From Brachynemurus nebulosus (lineage: Eukaryota > Arthropoda > Insecta > Neuroptera > Myrmeleontidae), in contig JAPWDM010000007.1 of the NCBI GenBank assembly GCA_035578155.1, forward strand, positions 36,182,413 to 36,246,412: a stretch of 64,000 bases of DNA. Direction: 5' to 3'. This document shows positions 37,713 to 50,572 of the stretch, one piece after another. The notes below the pieces were generated by a model that was given only the letters and a program-made list of their open reading frames with translations, had not been told where the DNA came from and searched no databases. Position numbers and translations under genes: made by a program. Positions within the stretch are counted from its first letter, which is position 1; each line of letters opens with the position of its first letter.

Positions 37713-39295
37713 TTAACTTAAAATACGTTAAATAAAACTAACATTTGGAAAGCGAAAGTCTGTTTACTACACGGAAAAGGTATATGACCCGAGGTCTAGC
37801 ACAACATTTCACGAGAAACAACAAACTAATTTTTTATTTTTAACAAAAAAAAGTTTTTTTTATAAATGATTATCAAAAATTTAATTAGTTATTACGTATA
37901 AGATACTTTGAGTCACAACTTACCATTGAAAGTTCCAGGATGGAAATAATATTAAAAATATTAATAAATAATTTAAAACACTTTTGCATGACTAATTTCT
38001 ATAGAATTAAAAACATATATACACTGAAAAACAAAAAAAAAAAATGAAGAAAAAAATGAAAATATAACAAAAATTCCATTATGGCTGTTATTTATTAGAA
38101 AATCGTGCTTACAAGAGAAAAACTTTCTAACGACCATTATACCAAGCACAAGATCTTAGCAAGAAAAATAAGAATGTTAAAGTTAGGAAGAAATATATGC
38201 GTATGTGTACAGTTTCAGCGAGTAAAAACAAAACAGTTGCTTCATGTTGAAATTCGACACAACAAAAAACGGTTGTGAAAAAGTAAATTTTTAATTTTAG
38301 TAGCTGTAATTCTAACTGAAATTAAGTTTGATAACATTAAAACCGCCAAGTTTTGAAAAAAAATTGAATCTAATATTATAGTTATTAACTCAAAAATTCT
38401 CATGTAAAGTATGCGATCAACCTGTTTGGTCTGAGTAATTTTTTCCAAATTTAATGTCACTAACTAGTTAGGCGAAAATATCCAGGAAACTTTGACTCAA
38501 AGATATGTTTGAATTAAAAACTCTAAAAATTGAGTGAGAAATGAATGTTCAACTACGCAATATAGGTAATGTGTTTACTTGCCCCTGAATATTGTTTGTG
38601 TATCTATGTTCAGGGGCAAGAAAACACATTCACATTATATTATCCCTAGCTGTACTTCCACCTTAACCATAACTTTTGATCATGTTTTAATACTAAAAAA
38701 GGTAAACATAAGGATATGGGGATAGTAGGAAAAAATGTAAAAGTAGGGTGGCTAGAAGACGCATGGACGCATGGGGTGACAATCGCCCACTCGGCTAATG
38801 GTAAATAGAGAAATTTTCCCATTCCCGCTGCCTATTCCTTAAAATACATACCGTTAATAAAAAAAATGTGGGCTATTGTCCTTTAGTAATATTAGCTATA
38901 AATCTTGACAAACGCATGTCACCTTTATTAAAAAGGCCTACGAATACACGAGGCCGTTTGGATTATGCACTTCTTTGACTCTAGATACATTCATATAATG
39001 CCGTAAGTGAGTGAGTGAGACAGAGACAGCTACATCAAAACAGAAGACATCATTATCTTGTGACTTTCAAATACGAAAAATCAAATGAGATGGATAGTTT
39101 GTGGGTTGATAGTACAATACAGTTCAAAAATATACATTACCCAGTTTTTAAAATGTTTTATTATCCTAACCTTTTTTGACTGGTTTAGTGAAGATTTTGA
39201 GTATTCAGAAATTTCTTTCTCACGGCATTCATTATAGCGAGTAAATCATAAAACAAATATTAGATACAGAATACGATTATATCAAAATTCTTATA
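37713..39295. other. Unassigned DNA; contains an inverted pair of a dispersed motif
   Basis: At 38575-38645 the string TTGCCCCTGAATAT is followed by its near inverse TTCAGGGGCAAG about 40 bp on, flanked by TAATGTGTTT and its inverse. It belongs to the GCCTATATTCAGG family listed at 41580. No gene seen. Confidence 0.45.
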
Positions 39296-40087
39296 TTAAG
39301 GGGAGGTTTACTCGAGAGTCCTTAAAAATTATGTAATTTTCTAGAATTTTTTTCTCAAGAACGGAAGTAAATATCAATTTCAAATTTTGTACACATATTT
39401 ATTAAGTATTAAACTATACAATAGAAAATTTTCAAGGAAAAATATAAAAAATTGTCCATTTTATAGATAGGGCAGTGTGACGATCCGAAAATCCAGTGCC
39501 TTGTTGGTGGACATCCTAGCGCCGGTAATAAATCACCGAAATCCAAAAACAAAAAATATTTATAAAATATATCAAGAGTACCGGTACCTCTACCTATAAT
39601 ATCAATAAACTGCTGAAAAAAAAAACGGCGGATGTTTGAACTTTTGATTACGATTTTTATCTTATTTTTCGCTCTTTAAAGTAAACTTAAAAATAAAAAA
39701 AAATATTGAAAGTATATCGAACTTAGGTAGAGGTGCCGAAGAATTGAATTGTCTTTAAAATAAAAAATTAGAAAAAAGGATCCATCAAATAGTTTTTGAG
39801 TTATCGTGTCCGCCAGTTCCAAAAATGTAGTTCCGAGATATTATAAAATATATATAGAGAAACGTATTTTCAAAATTTTATATTTAATACTCATTATTGC
39901 GTGAACTACGTTTTTTGAATTTTTTTTTATAGAAAGCTGGATTCGGTTAATGTGCAAGAATCTTGTTTTTAAATTATTTTCAGTAAAATCACTTTGGGAA
40001 CATATTCTACACATAATTAGCTACCAATTTCTGCAAAAAAAAAAAAATCGATTTTTTTTAACGACTCTCAAGTAAACCTTCCCTTAA
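39296..40087. mobile_element. TTAA-flanked MITE, family T1, copy 2
   Basis: TTAA (39296-39299) then GGGGAGGTTTACTCGAGAG; the right end is CTCTCAAGTAAACCTTCCC then TTAA (40084-40087). Collinear with 6438-7253. It has a single right end and an extra block of about 80 bp (about 39452-39530, relatively GC-rich) absent from copy 1. Non-coding. Confidence 0.92.
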
Positions 40088-41579
40088 AATTATTTTTTAT
40101 GTTAGTTATATATCGACTAGCAAAAATTTGAAAATTATAAAACTTACCTCAAAGTAAATATAATCCTAGATCAATATTGTTACACCTTCTCATTACCAAT
40201 ATGAATTAGAACTACCAAATTCAAAAAAGGACCTTTTAGTATAAAAATTGATACGATCAACTGATCCTTGACTATGGATATGAATGTAGATATGTGAAAA
40301 TTACCCCAAACAATATTGGCTGAATTAATACTACGTATGCTATTAACATCCAGGACCCTTCTCCCTACAAACTCCTTAAAGATTCAATAAAGGATTGAAT
40401 ACGTAATGAAACATAAAGCTATACATGATAATCTCAAATGAATATTTGAGGCAGGACCGTCTTCAGTACTTGCGCGATGGTTTCTATTGTATAACCAAAA
40501 TGAAAAAAGGAAAAACTATTTTTGAATATTAATTTCGCTGTAGAAATCCAAATTTTCAAAATTTGGCACAACTAGTTTACTTTAACTAACTTTTTTGACA
40601 TTTTTGTTACCTAATCCGTCAAAATGATCCTTAATCCGCATCTGATTGTCCTGATATTAGATAATACAGTTAAGTAACAGTTATAATGTCATATTACTAG
40701 TCCTGTTGAAGATCCTCATTTGAGCCAATATCTTAACCCACCTCTATCATGTTTCTGTTTAACGAAAACGACGGTTGCCATCCGTTAGTACCAGTATCCT
40801 TTCTACACGTACAGGGTCATCCAGTTCAAGTCGAACACACTTAAATCTTCTAATTTTAATTAATGCTACCGAAAAACCAATAATTATTTGTATAAATTTG
40901 TCACAATCGTATAAACTATTTCCATTTGGGGTGTATTCGTTCACGTCTTCCGTCGTAAGGTGGAGGAGGCAAAGGGGTGATTCTTTCAAGTGAATTAAAA
41001 AGGGTTGTTTAAATATGGTAGGTGATTTGAATTGTACGCCAAATTGACGTTTAATGGCATTTCGATAATAAAGAACCGACACATTCTTTTTTTGATTGGG
41101 CGAGAAAAAGTTTCTTGACAAATGGAATTTGATAATTTCAGGTTGGTAGATTGTTAAAAGGTGTAATTTAAATAAATTCCTGAATTAAAAAATAAAATTG
41201 TATAAGTTTTATAAAATTTTTACGTCGCTAATTGTTTTCGAATCTATCGAAAACTTTTATTAATCATTTTTATTATACCGAAAAACTTTGTACTTGTTTC
41301 TACCTCGAAATGCATTTTAATATCTGAAAGAGTTGTTAAAATTGTCTCGGTCCCACAAATATTTTTGGAATATCTTATTAAATAACTCAATAATTCGCTT
41401 AAGCCCCGCAAATAGAAAATATTAATATAATTTGCTAAATCGTTTTGGGTTACTTTTGTAGACTTCCTTAGTAACCGATCCAGTGTATTTTTAGGGGGAA
41501 ATCTTCATTGAAGCAAAACAAAATTTCTGAGCACTTCCAAGTAAGCTTCCTCCTATATTATTTTAAATTGAATGTAAGT
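40088..41579. other. Unassigned DNA
   Basis: A 120-codon minus-strand frame (41121-40759) overlaps a plus frame (40775-40993). It has mixed composition but no motif I recognise, so it is not called as a gene. Confidence 0.4.
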
Positions 41580-41640
41580 AGGTATTGGGGCAATTGGTAA
41601 CGTAATGTGTATTGCCTATATTCAGGCAAGTTCAATAATT
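41580..41640 (+). repeat. Short dispersed motif family F (GCCTATATTCAGG), copy
   Basis: The block TAACGTAATGTGTATTGCCT..ATATTCAGGCAAG recurs at about 50041-50130 (plus) and, reversed, at 46805-46860 and 50395-50460, with a rearranged inverted pair at 38575-38645. Flanking sequence (GG.TAT..GGGC..TTGG) is partly shared, so these are pieces of one repeat. Confidence 0.65.
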
Positions 41641-43320
41641 TTTAATAATTAAATACCTATCAATTTTTTCAGAAACAGACCAGTTCAGAGTTCAACAAAA
41701 AATTTTCCGCTCAAAATTCAAAATATAGTACAAATTAAGAAAATACATTTAATACAGTTTCACTGTAACAATGTCGTGAATGATGAGCATTAAACAAAAG
41801 GTTTGCTGACTTTTTATTTTTGTCATTATTGTCCACAGTTAACAATGCTAAATGACAATGCCTGTTCAATGTAGTTAGTTGCACTGTGCACAAATATACT
41901 TACACCCTCACACCCCTGCTCACTATCCTTCTACCTACGCCCCTGATGCATACCGAACACAACACACTTTTCATGTTCGAACAGTTCGTTCTCGCTCTAT
42001 AGATGCTATAAATACAAAACAAAATAGAAAAGAAAATTATCGCTAAAGCTGATGATAGACGATTCAAATTTCTCATTCATTATACATTTAATCGATAGTC
42101 AGAAATCGTCCAATTAAAATATACGTTTTTGTTTTGTTTTTTTTTTTGTTAAAATTTAAAAGATCATCAAAAAATTGTCACTTTGTCATTCCAATTTAAT
42201 CTCGAAGTTGGTTTGAAAGTAATGTATTTTTACCATTGACTTCGCGCGCTCATCCATAACCATCACTCCTCTAACTAAATCCTATCTACAGAATATATTT
42301 ATGTTGTCTCGAATCGACTCAAGACGGCCATTAAAGTTTTCAAAACAAAAAAAAAGTTCAATACCTTTAAGAAACGTTTGCGCCCGTATCAATCAAAACC
42401 ACATTTATACATTACACAGGCCTGCGATGGTTTCGCCCATATATGTAATACTTCTATATGGCTAATGCCTATAAGTGGCAGGGTCACGGTAAGAGTGAAA
42501 CAGAATGAGGGACGAAGCCTATTGTGCGCAAGTGCGACGGTTTTGTCAAATTGCATGTATCCAATGAATATCCACATATTTAATAATTTGAATCTTACAT
42601 ATGCGCATAAGGTACTAGGTACTTACTGCTGAAGTAAAACAAATAGATCGTCGGTACTGTAGTGTTTTCGCCTATTTCTTTATACGATTAGCTATATAGT
42701 AGTAGTACATATATGGTTTCGCCCTTTAAAATTTGACAACTGACTTTTATAGATTTTAGAGCGCTGATTACGAAAAAAATATTCAAAAAATTCCAGCACG
42801 TCAGAATTTTGAGATATTAGGTATTAAAATTTTTGACTAAAATTACCTAGGTTGACCAAGTCAGAAATAGATTATGCATTTTTATTTAATTCGTATCTAA
42901 TAAAAAGTCATTGCATAGTTGTAATTGGCTTTTGGGAACACATCCTCATCAATGGTTTCATTAAATAAAACCTAATTAACAAAGTGACATAGCTTTATTT
43001 TGGGAAAAAAGGTGAATTTTAAGATGATCCGCTAATGAGCTTATTACTGAGAGTAATTTATTTCTTTCTATTCAGTTTTAATTGATAACTAAACCTCGCA
43101 AATTTACGGTGCTAACAGGACCATACTTATAAAAACTTAATAAGTAGGTAGGTATAAATACAATTTAAAAAAAAATTATATCGATACATTCTCTGTTAAT
43201 CATCAGCTGTTAATAAAAATTAGTTTAAAACAACTATAAAAAAAAGTTGAAGTTCATTTAAGGAGGTAGTGAAACATTTTCTAGGAAACAAAAAAATTTA
43301 GATTATAAAAATATAAACTG
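41641..43320. other. Unassigned DNA
   Basis: Contains a frame of 84 codons (42378-42632) overlapped by a minus frame, in a less AT-rich patch; no motif. TTAAGGAGGTAGTGAAAC at 43258 has the look of a TTAA-type end but no inverse partner was found. Confidence 0.4.
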
Positions 43321-43772
43321 GGTTGCAGTAAGAGTGTAAAGTTACTTTTTCTGTAATCTCATGTTGACTTCTTTCCTGAGCACCTTGGTGCAATAAGTGA
43401 AGAACAAGGTGAGCGCTTCCATCAAGATATAAAGGTTATGGAGAGCAGATACCAAGAAAGGTGAGACGCAAGCATCATGGCAGGCTACTGTTGGATGTCG
43501 AAGAGAGATGAACCGAATAGAGAGCATATGAGAAAAAGATTGAAGAGGAGTTTTGAAGAAAGTAGAAAAAGATATTATAAGTCCTTTTAATTTACTTAGT
43601 TTCTTTAGCATTTTGTTCAACTAATACTGTTGGTTTTTTGAGTAAAAATTTAATTTTAAATTCATTAATATTTATATTTTCATAAAAATTATTAAAAAAT
43701 TTTAAAATACGCATGTCATCAATAAAAATAAATCTCGATGTGCTAAAAAAAAAAAAAAAAAAAAAAAAAAAA
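43321..43772 (+). pseudogene. Processed (retroposed) pseudogene of a transposon-type protein family
   Basis: One frame from 43357 to a TAA at 43590 encodes 77 codons with SHVDFFPEHLGAISEEQGER then FHQDIKVMESRYQ. That wording, as I recall it, matches the 'SHLDFFPENLG..S.E.GERFHQDI..ME.RYQG.W...M.ADYCW' C-terminal region of an arthropod-wide repetitive protein of probable transposon origin. An in-frame TGA (43462-43464) sits where the family has Trp, and a TAA (43354-43356) lies just upstream, so it is dead. About 130 bp after the stop come AATAAA signals (43721-43726 and 43727-43732) and then 28 A residues (43745-43772), the hallmark of a reverse-transcribed mRNA. It looks 5'-truncated. No clear target duplication was found. 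Confidence 0.75.
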
Positions 43773-44448
43773 CAGAGCTGCATTTTAATTTAACATACCT
43801 AGATATTTAAAAAAAAAAAAAAAAATTATTGGAAAACGGAAAAACTGGTCAAATTTCGCACGCCTGTGTTATTGATGTCCGTACAAAAAGGGGTTTTACT
43901 ATACATCATATCTTAAATATTAACAAATATACATTTCCGCCGGTACAGTATAATCTATATAAACTAATAAATCATCGATATCATTCATCTTAACTAATAA
44001 ATACACTACCGTTAATAAAGTGCTTTGACACATTTGGTTGATATAAGAAAATGACCCATACGGTAGTGACTGTATTTAGATAAGTGAACCGAATGAAACC
44101 GATGGCGAGTGAGTTATATGTGTGAATGTAGCTTAAAGCAGTAAATACATTAAGGAATATCGCAATGAATAGTCCAGTGTGTTGATTTCCGATAGAAAAC
44201 CCATCCACCTCGGTTGCTTGGTCAGTGTTCACCGATTGTCCCCTCCATTGTAGCCTGCACAGGACTTGTCTGTACGTACGTATATTGATAATCGGCGTGT
44301 TTCAATATACAGGACGTTTCCCGGATACAAATTATGAGAAGTTTTTAAAATTGATTTTGACTTTTTGTTTCTTGAGTATCTGCGATTTGTTGATTATTGC
44401 AGTTTGTGTTTGGATTTGAAACTGGTTTCAAAACAATCTAAAGTTTAA
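43773..44448. other. Unassigned DNA
   Basis: A second A run (43809-43825) occurs. Frames at 43990-44419 show no motif. Confidence 0.4.
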
Positions 44449-44850
44449 TTCTTGTAGAAGAGTTGGGCTTTGGCTTATCCTCGCGATAATCCGCTTTCAC
44501 TATTTTTACTGTAACCAAGATTCAACGTTGAAGCTTCAGTGATTACAATTTTTACTCTCCGAAGAATCTTACGCAAATTTCATTTGAAAAAGGATTGGCA
44601 ATGACTTTTTCTTAGAAAACTCTCTTCAGAGAAAGGAAACCTCAAGTTCATTTCTTGCAGAAAAATTAATTTTGGCTTATCCTTGCGAAAATAGCAACAT
44701 ACACATCCACGAATTTCACTCTCTTAACTCAAGGCGAAATTCAAACTTGAGGCTTCACTTTCTCTAGTTTACACCCACGGAAGAGCCACCCTCAGATTTC
44801 CGTTAAAAAAAAATTACTTTTACTTTTTCTTGGGCTCCCTTTCCGTTGAA
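44449..44850 (+). repeat. Diverged tandem duplication, about 202 bp period
   Basis: TTCTTGTAGAAGAGTTGGGC..TTTGGCTTATCCTCGCGA at 44449 is repeated as TTCTTGCAGAAAAATTAATT..TTTGGCTTATCCTTGCGA at 44651. A TTCA.[A/C]..TTGA[A/G]GCTTCA block follows in both units. The units are well diverged, so this is old. Confidence 0.65.
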
Positions 44851-46804
44851 GAAGGAAGTTTATAATCGTCCGATAGATACTGATAATCACCTCTGCCTCA
44901 AACTACAAACATTGACATTACGTACAGAACAATATACAGAAACAGATTTGCTGTTGTCCATCTAATACGACTCAGTGACCGTCGTCCGCCCCCGATACAC
45001 AAAATAACGGTGAAATTGTCCTTTCACCATGTCATTTGACCACTAATATCGTAGGGTTTTGTAAATCTGTTAAAAAATTTACCTTGTATCTATTTTATGC
45101 CATGTAATTGTCATTAGGGTTGACAAATTTTGAAATAAAACGTCGTAAAATGATTATTTTTGGGATTTCACGTACATTTTATCTTGAATTTAGAAATATT
45201 TGAAAATTTTTGACGGTAGCGATAGTCTAGCCGGCGATAATAAAAAAATCTTCAATTTGAATTCTGCCCGAAATGCGAATGTTGATGTTTGTGAAGTGAA
45301 ACTTCTTGAGTCATGCGTAGTGACCGGCTCCCTCGTTAAACAAATGATCTCCCCACTCTCTTGCATATCATGTAAACGACACATTCCTGGTACTTTGATT
45401 GGGGGGTCATTGGCGCAATTCGAGCGATCTGCAATTTTTTCTTCAAAATTTTCAATACTGTGTAAGTTTTTCGAGAATTGCCATTTTTATTACAGCCAAA
45501 TCGTTGATTTAATCGAAAAATTGTTCAAATAAGAGTTGTAGATATCGACGGGGGCAACCAATTTCTATAGTCAGGAGCTTTATAGCTCTTATGGTTTTCC
45601 AGCTATGATAGAAACTTATAGATTTTTAAATGGGACTATATATTAATTTTTCGATGAAACTGATCTAATACATTAATTAACAACATACATGAGCAAAAAA
45701 ATTTTTTTTACCCAAGTTTAATTTTTTAATTTTTCTTTATCAGTTAGGCGGTAAAAATATGCATATGTACTTGAGGCTACTTCAATCGATACTGTTTTTC
45801 TTGATTATATTTCCATTACATCCAGGAAAAGAACCTCTTCCAGTACCATTTCTATCATAAAAATTTGGTTGTAATAGAAATGGCAACTCTCAAAAAACTC
45901 ACATGGTAAATATCGGTAAACGCAGACTTTTCAAATCTTAGTTTCCCTACTATTTTCAAATACAAATTATCAAAAATATTGATTTGGGTGGCGGCTGTCA
46001 TAGTCGCCGAACGAAAACTCCATCATTATTCAAGAAATTATCTTTCTCTCTGGCTTCAAAATTTTAACACACCTCTCCTAATTGCAATCAAAACAGTCCG
46101 TTCGAAAAAATTTAACAATAATCATAAAAATTCATTAATTGTACAACCCTATGATTCAAAGATGTAAAATATAGTACACACCACAAAATACCATCGACTT
46201 GCTGACTTAGCTATCTTCAAACCGTGTAACTCCACGCAACATATTCTCCACAAACGAGTATATAGTGATTTTGATAAGTGAGGGTCACCGTTTAGTTGTC
46301 TGTCTTTAGACAACGTCATCGCGCAATGTTATGCACTGGACGAGCCGGCCGGCTAGGCACAGAACACCCCAAGAGTCAAGTTTGAACACATTGGCACGTT
46401 ATTAGTTTAGTTTAGCATAATGACTCAGTGGATACTACTTAACCGTTCGCCGACTAAATTGTCAAGGACGGTTATATGTTTATTGTGTGCGTGCCACTAC
46501 GCGTATACGACCGAAAAATCTCTTTTAATGCCAAATGGTTGTGATTCTAATTTGTTTTGTCGGCCAATTGTTAAGATTTTATTTTTGTTTATGACGGGTC
46601 GAAAATGTGACATTTTTAATTAAAGTTTTTGCGCCGGAAAACAATGATTTTTTAACTTGATTTTTCTTCGAAGTATTTGGCGCCTTTTGTAATGCTTGAC
46701 GATCAACCCAAAGCGAATTCCATGTAGGAATCTTTGAGTTATTTGGTTATAATAGAAAATTGTCAAAAATAGGTTTTAATGTGCTTTGTCATCATGTACA
46801 ATAT
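44851..46804. other. Unassigned DNA
   Basis: A 110-codon plus frame (45200-45532) with Ser/Cys/Lys-rich peptide overlaps a minus frame (45384-45190). Neither shows a signal peptide or known motif, and frames this long are expected by chance at this base composition. Positions 46330-46380 are locally GC-rich. Confidence 0.4.
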
Positions 46805-46860
46805 TTAAATGTTTCGTATTTTCTCCTGAATATAGGCAATGCACATTAAGTCACCAAGTG
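46805..46860 (-). repeat. Short dispersed motif family F, copy
   Basis: CCTGAATATAGGCAATGCAC then ATTAAGTCACCAAGTGCCCA; reverse of the copy at 41580. Confidence 0.65.
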
Positions 46861-48460
46861 CCCAGATACCTTCTGAGATAAAAAAGTTTATTTTTTTAAT
46901 TATTCCAATGACTGAAAAGTTTGTTCTCAAATTACCTACTCTAAAGCTACTGGGCCGTAGCGCGAAAAACCATCCTGTATAGCAACTACAGGGTTCGAAT
47001 ATTGCAAACAATATTTATGTTAAACCGTTGACGGGGAAAATATAAGTATAGTATAAGATCATATTTAAAATTTATTTTGATTGAATCGTGTGTAAAAAAA
47101 ATAATAGTTGGCTTCGGAGAAAATGTTCAGTTTTCAATACGACACTCTGGTGACATCGGCCGGGCCGGGTACTGTGTAGTGGTGGTGCAATGTAGCATAT
47201 CATCGTATCGGCATCGAAACATGAGACACCGACAAGGAACGTAACCGTTTATTTTGTTCGAAGAGACGACATCGTACATTGTATGTAACTCCAGCTCGGA
47301 GTGTACACACAGACGTACAGACAATATAATATCTATTCTTTATATGTTAGAGCGATGATCGGATATGCGTTTATAGCAAGGAAAAGACGATTTGTATTGT
47401 ATTAGTATGAAGCACCGGGGGCAACTTTAAATCACTCGAAGTTATATACGTGCGATCGTGTTCAGACGAACGGTGATAGCTTAAAAAACGAATATTTTTT
47501 TCATAAAATATTAGTAAAATATCTTACGAATATGCAGCAATCCCCCGAAGAATCCGATTAATTGATTCCGTGTTCTTTGAAACCGTGTTATTCGAGGCCA
47601 CAAAAGCCAGACATTCCATTTCAAGTGTGAAAATAAAAAAAAATAAAAAGACGTTCCGTTTAATTTGCAAGTTGTGGGTATTCCAAACGTATTGTGACTG
47701 TTATAATCTACTTTTCGTTATCGAAAATTATCGATAACGAACTACTTATCATAAATTGGGTATAATTGTTTAATTCAAGCTCTATTAGTCCCTCTAATTT
47801 GGTCAAAAATAAAATATTTTAAATAAATTACATTTCGTTACTTTTCGTAATCGTAAACTTTTGATCGTGAATATCTCGTAAACGGTGCGTCGTAGCGGAA
47901 AAATAGCGAAATTTTTGAAGGCTTAAGTGAAGCAAGTTGTGGATAGTCCAAACAATTGAAACTGTCTAAATCTACTTTCCGTTATCAAAAATTATCGATG
48001 TTGAAAATAACGATATTTTCAAAATTTAGATATGTAAATTTCTAGCATATTCGTTATAATTACTGTTATAAAATTCTCTAAAGTTTTTTGTAGTTTTATT
48101 TCCAGTATTTCTCCTTTTATAATGACAAATTCAATTTACACGATTTTTAGTCGTGTAAATCAAATCCACATAGAACGGATATATTCGCGTACATTGAGGA
48201 CCTTTATATCAAATATATATGTATTTTATTCTTTTTTTAAAAATATTACTTAAAAATCGTGTTGTTTGAAACCGTATAATTCGGGGGAAGGTACCCGTGT
48301 TCTTCGAAATCCGTGTTCTTCGGGAGTTACCTGTACTCCAAAATTTTTATAGCTGTATTCGCGCCCGAGTATGTGAAATAGCATGTGTGATTTATTCGTA
48401 TGCTTGCGTCGAATAAATATTTTCATTTTTTGAACACGTTTTTCTCGAAACAACAATTTT
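46861..48460. other. Unassigned DNA
   Basis: Positions 47130-47340 are less AT-rich (a 65-codon minus frame with no motif). Two diverged copies of a 'GAAATTTTTGAA.. CTACTTTTCGTTATCGAAAA' type stretch lie at about 47690-47990. No gene seen. Confidence 0.4.
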
Positions 48461-48520
48461 TGTCTGGCGTTCTCACTCAAAAATTACTTGACCAATTTTG
48501 TTGAACTTTATAGTAAATAT
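48461..48520 (+). repeat. Fragment of dispersed repeat family R1
   Basis: TGTCTGGCGTTCTCACTCAA followed by AAATTACTTGACCAATTTTG matches the start of copy 1 at 1301. Confidence 0.5.
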
Positions 48521-50040
48521 GTTTTATATTATTACCTTCTGTATAAACTAAATTTATATACCAATATCCACGCTCGTAAAAATTTCTACAAATATGGAAA
48601 TTTTTTTTAAATTTTTCGAATGATAATTACGGTAGCTAGAGCGTCCGACAGTTGAAAATTTATGGAGTGTCACGCTTCAATGAGACTTTTGCACCCATAA
48701 TAAATGCCAGAATTTTTTATGAAAATCAGAACAGCACGTTCATACGCAATTAGAGAAATATTTGTTATAACTACCGATTTTATTTTTGAAATATCACCTT
48801 CTGGCTTACCACGCCACAATACACATAATATATAAAATATCCTATATGTGTTTTCTTTTGTGTAAAACCATTTTCTACGATTCTTTATATAAATGTTTAC
48901 ATTTACAAATTACAATATATTTAACAATAAAATTGTAAACAGCCGCATTTGTTTACAATCATTATGTAATGCGTTAGATGGCGGGCTTATACGCGGTTTT
49001 TATGTATTTTCATGTACTCAACATAACAAGTATGGATTTGTTTATTTGAAATGATGCTATTGTTTCTTGTTTTTGAGATCGTAAAATCCCTCACGTCCGC
49101 TCTTGCATTAAGGTTTTATAATCCTCGGGCAAAATGAGTCAGCTTTTCGTTTCTGTCACCTAAGTGATACTCACATCCGCAATCATATATCTAGATGTTA
49201 CTTTCAATAAATCCGTATTCGCACCCGCATCTGCAAATATCGTTAAATATCGCATCGTCAACACACCTAATCAATATTATCGATTATATTGGCATCCCTG
49301 GTGGTGGGTAAAAGAAGATTAAATATTTTTTAAATTTCAGCGTGGAACCAATAAAAAATTCATTATGATTTTTTTTTTTTACCTTAAACAGCTTAATTTT
49401 ATTTTCGTATATCTAGCGTGCGAATACGCAAGGGGTTGATAATAAGTAAAAATACAATTACCTAACTACATTGAATGAAATGTAAAAGGGATGGGGGTGG
49501 ATTTGAGGGGATAATTTAAAGGTTGGCTAATAGTAGTATGTTTTATTTTTCCTTTTTTTGTACTTTTCAACAAATTTTTGTAGACATTTTTAAATTATGA
49601 TATTGACAGTAAATCGATCACATTTATTTTACTTGAGTGCACCGTTGTTGAGCTTAAAGCTCAGTGTTCGGATCGCCTCAATTGGTAAGCTAAATTCCTC
49701 GTGTATGTGTGAAGCCCTTTTCCAGACTTATTGTAGTAAACAAGTGTGGATAACTCGTACCCTGATTTTTTTTTAATTCAACAACCACCGCTGAAAAAAC
49801 GCATTCCTCTTCTAGTATTCTCATCATCAGTGTTATAACTCCCGTGATTGTGCTATAAAAAAAATTGGGGGAGAGTGGGAATGATCAATTTAGAGCACGT
49901 AATATTACACGATGTGTTAAATTTATTGTTATTATAGATTTACTTATAAAAAAAAATTGATGTTTAGGTAATGATTTTGATAGTAATAATAAATTTTCAG
50001 TGCTGATTTCTTCATTTCTGATATAATTCGAAGGATGGAT
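48521..50040. other. Unassigned DNA
   Basis: No gene or bounded element seen. A G-rich tract (GGGATGGGGGTGG) lies at about 49489-49502. Confidence 0.4.
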
Positions 50041-50130
50041 TGCAGCAGTTTTTGAAGTAAGTTTGTTTTTGGACGGTTGGAGCGTAATTTACATTGCCTA
50101 TATTCCGGAGGAAGTAAGAACTTCACCTAT
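50041..50130 (+). repeat. Short dispersed motif family F, copy
   Basis: GGAGCGTAATTTACATTGCC then TATATTCCGGAGGAAGTAAG; collinear with 41580-41640. Confidence 0.6.
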
Positions 50131-50394
50131 GTTACTTAACTAGTCACCCACTACTGGCCTACCTAGGCTAATTTCTGCTCATTTAAACAGCGCAGTTCAT
50201 TTTTTAAACTCATCTGTCAGCCGTCAGAAGAGTTTTAAACGCGTTTGTTAACAGCTCATAATAGCTTTAAACTGATCTGTTTCAAAAAGTAATTGCTTTA
50301 TTGGAAAAAGCAGACTAAAATTTAACCTGCATCAATAAGAAAAAAAAGCTAGCTGAAATAGATGATTAATTACACAATATAGATAATGTTCGTA

Positions 50395-50460
50395 CTTGCC
50401 CCCTGAATATAGGCAATGCACATTACGTCCGCAATCGCCCAGATATCTACTGAAGTAAGA
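50395..50460 (-). repeat. Short dispersed motif family F, copy
   Basis: TTGCCCCCTGAATATAGGCA then ATGCACATTACGTCCGCAAT; the best preserved copy, reverse orientation. Confidence 0.7.
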
Positions 50461-50482
50461 GTCATGTATATATTTTTCTTAA

Positions 50483-50564
50483 ATTACTCTATTTTAATTA
50501 CTCTATTTTACTTACTCTATTTTAATTACTCTGTCTTACTCTATTTTAAATTACTCTATTTTAA
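50483..50564 (+). repeat. Minisatellite, 14-bp unit ATTACTCTATTTTA
   Basis: About six tandem units with small variations (ACTCTGTCTT, CTTACTCT). Confidence 0.9.
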
Positions 50565-50572
50565 TGACAATG

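Noticed and set aside
40759..41121. 120-codon minus-strand frame
   Set aside because: Mixed composition but no motif, overlapped by a plus frame; not distinguishable from chance.
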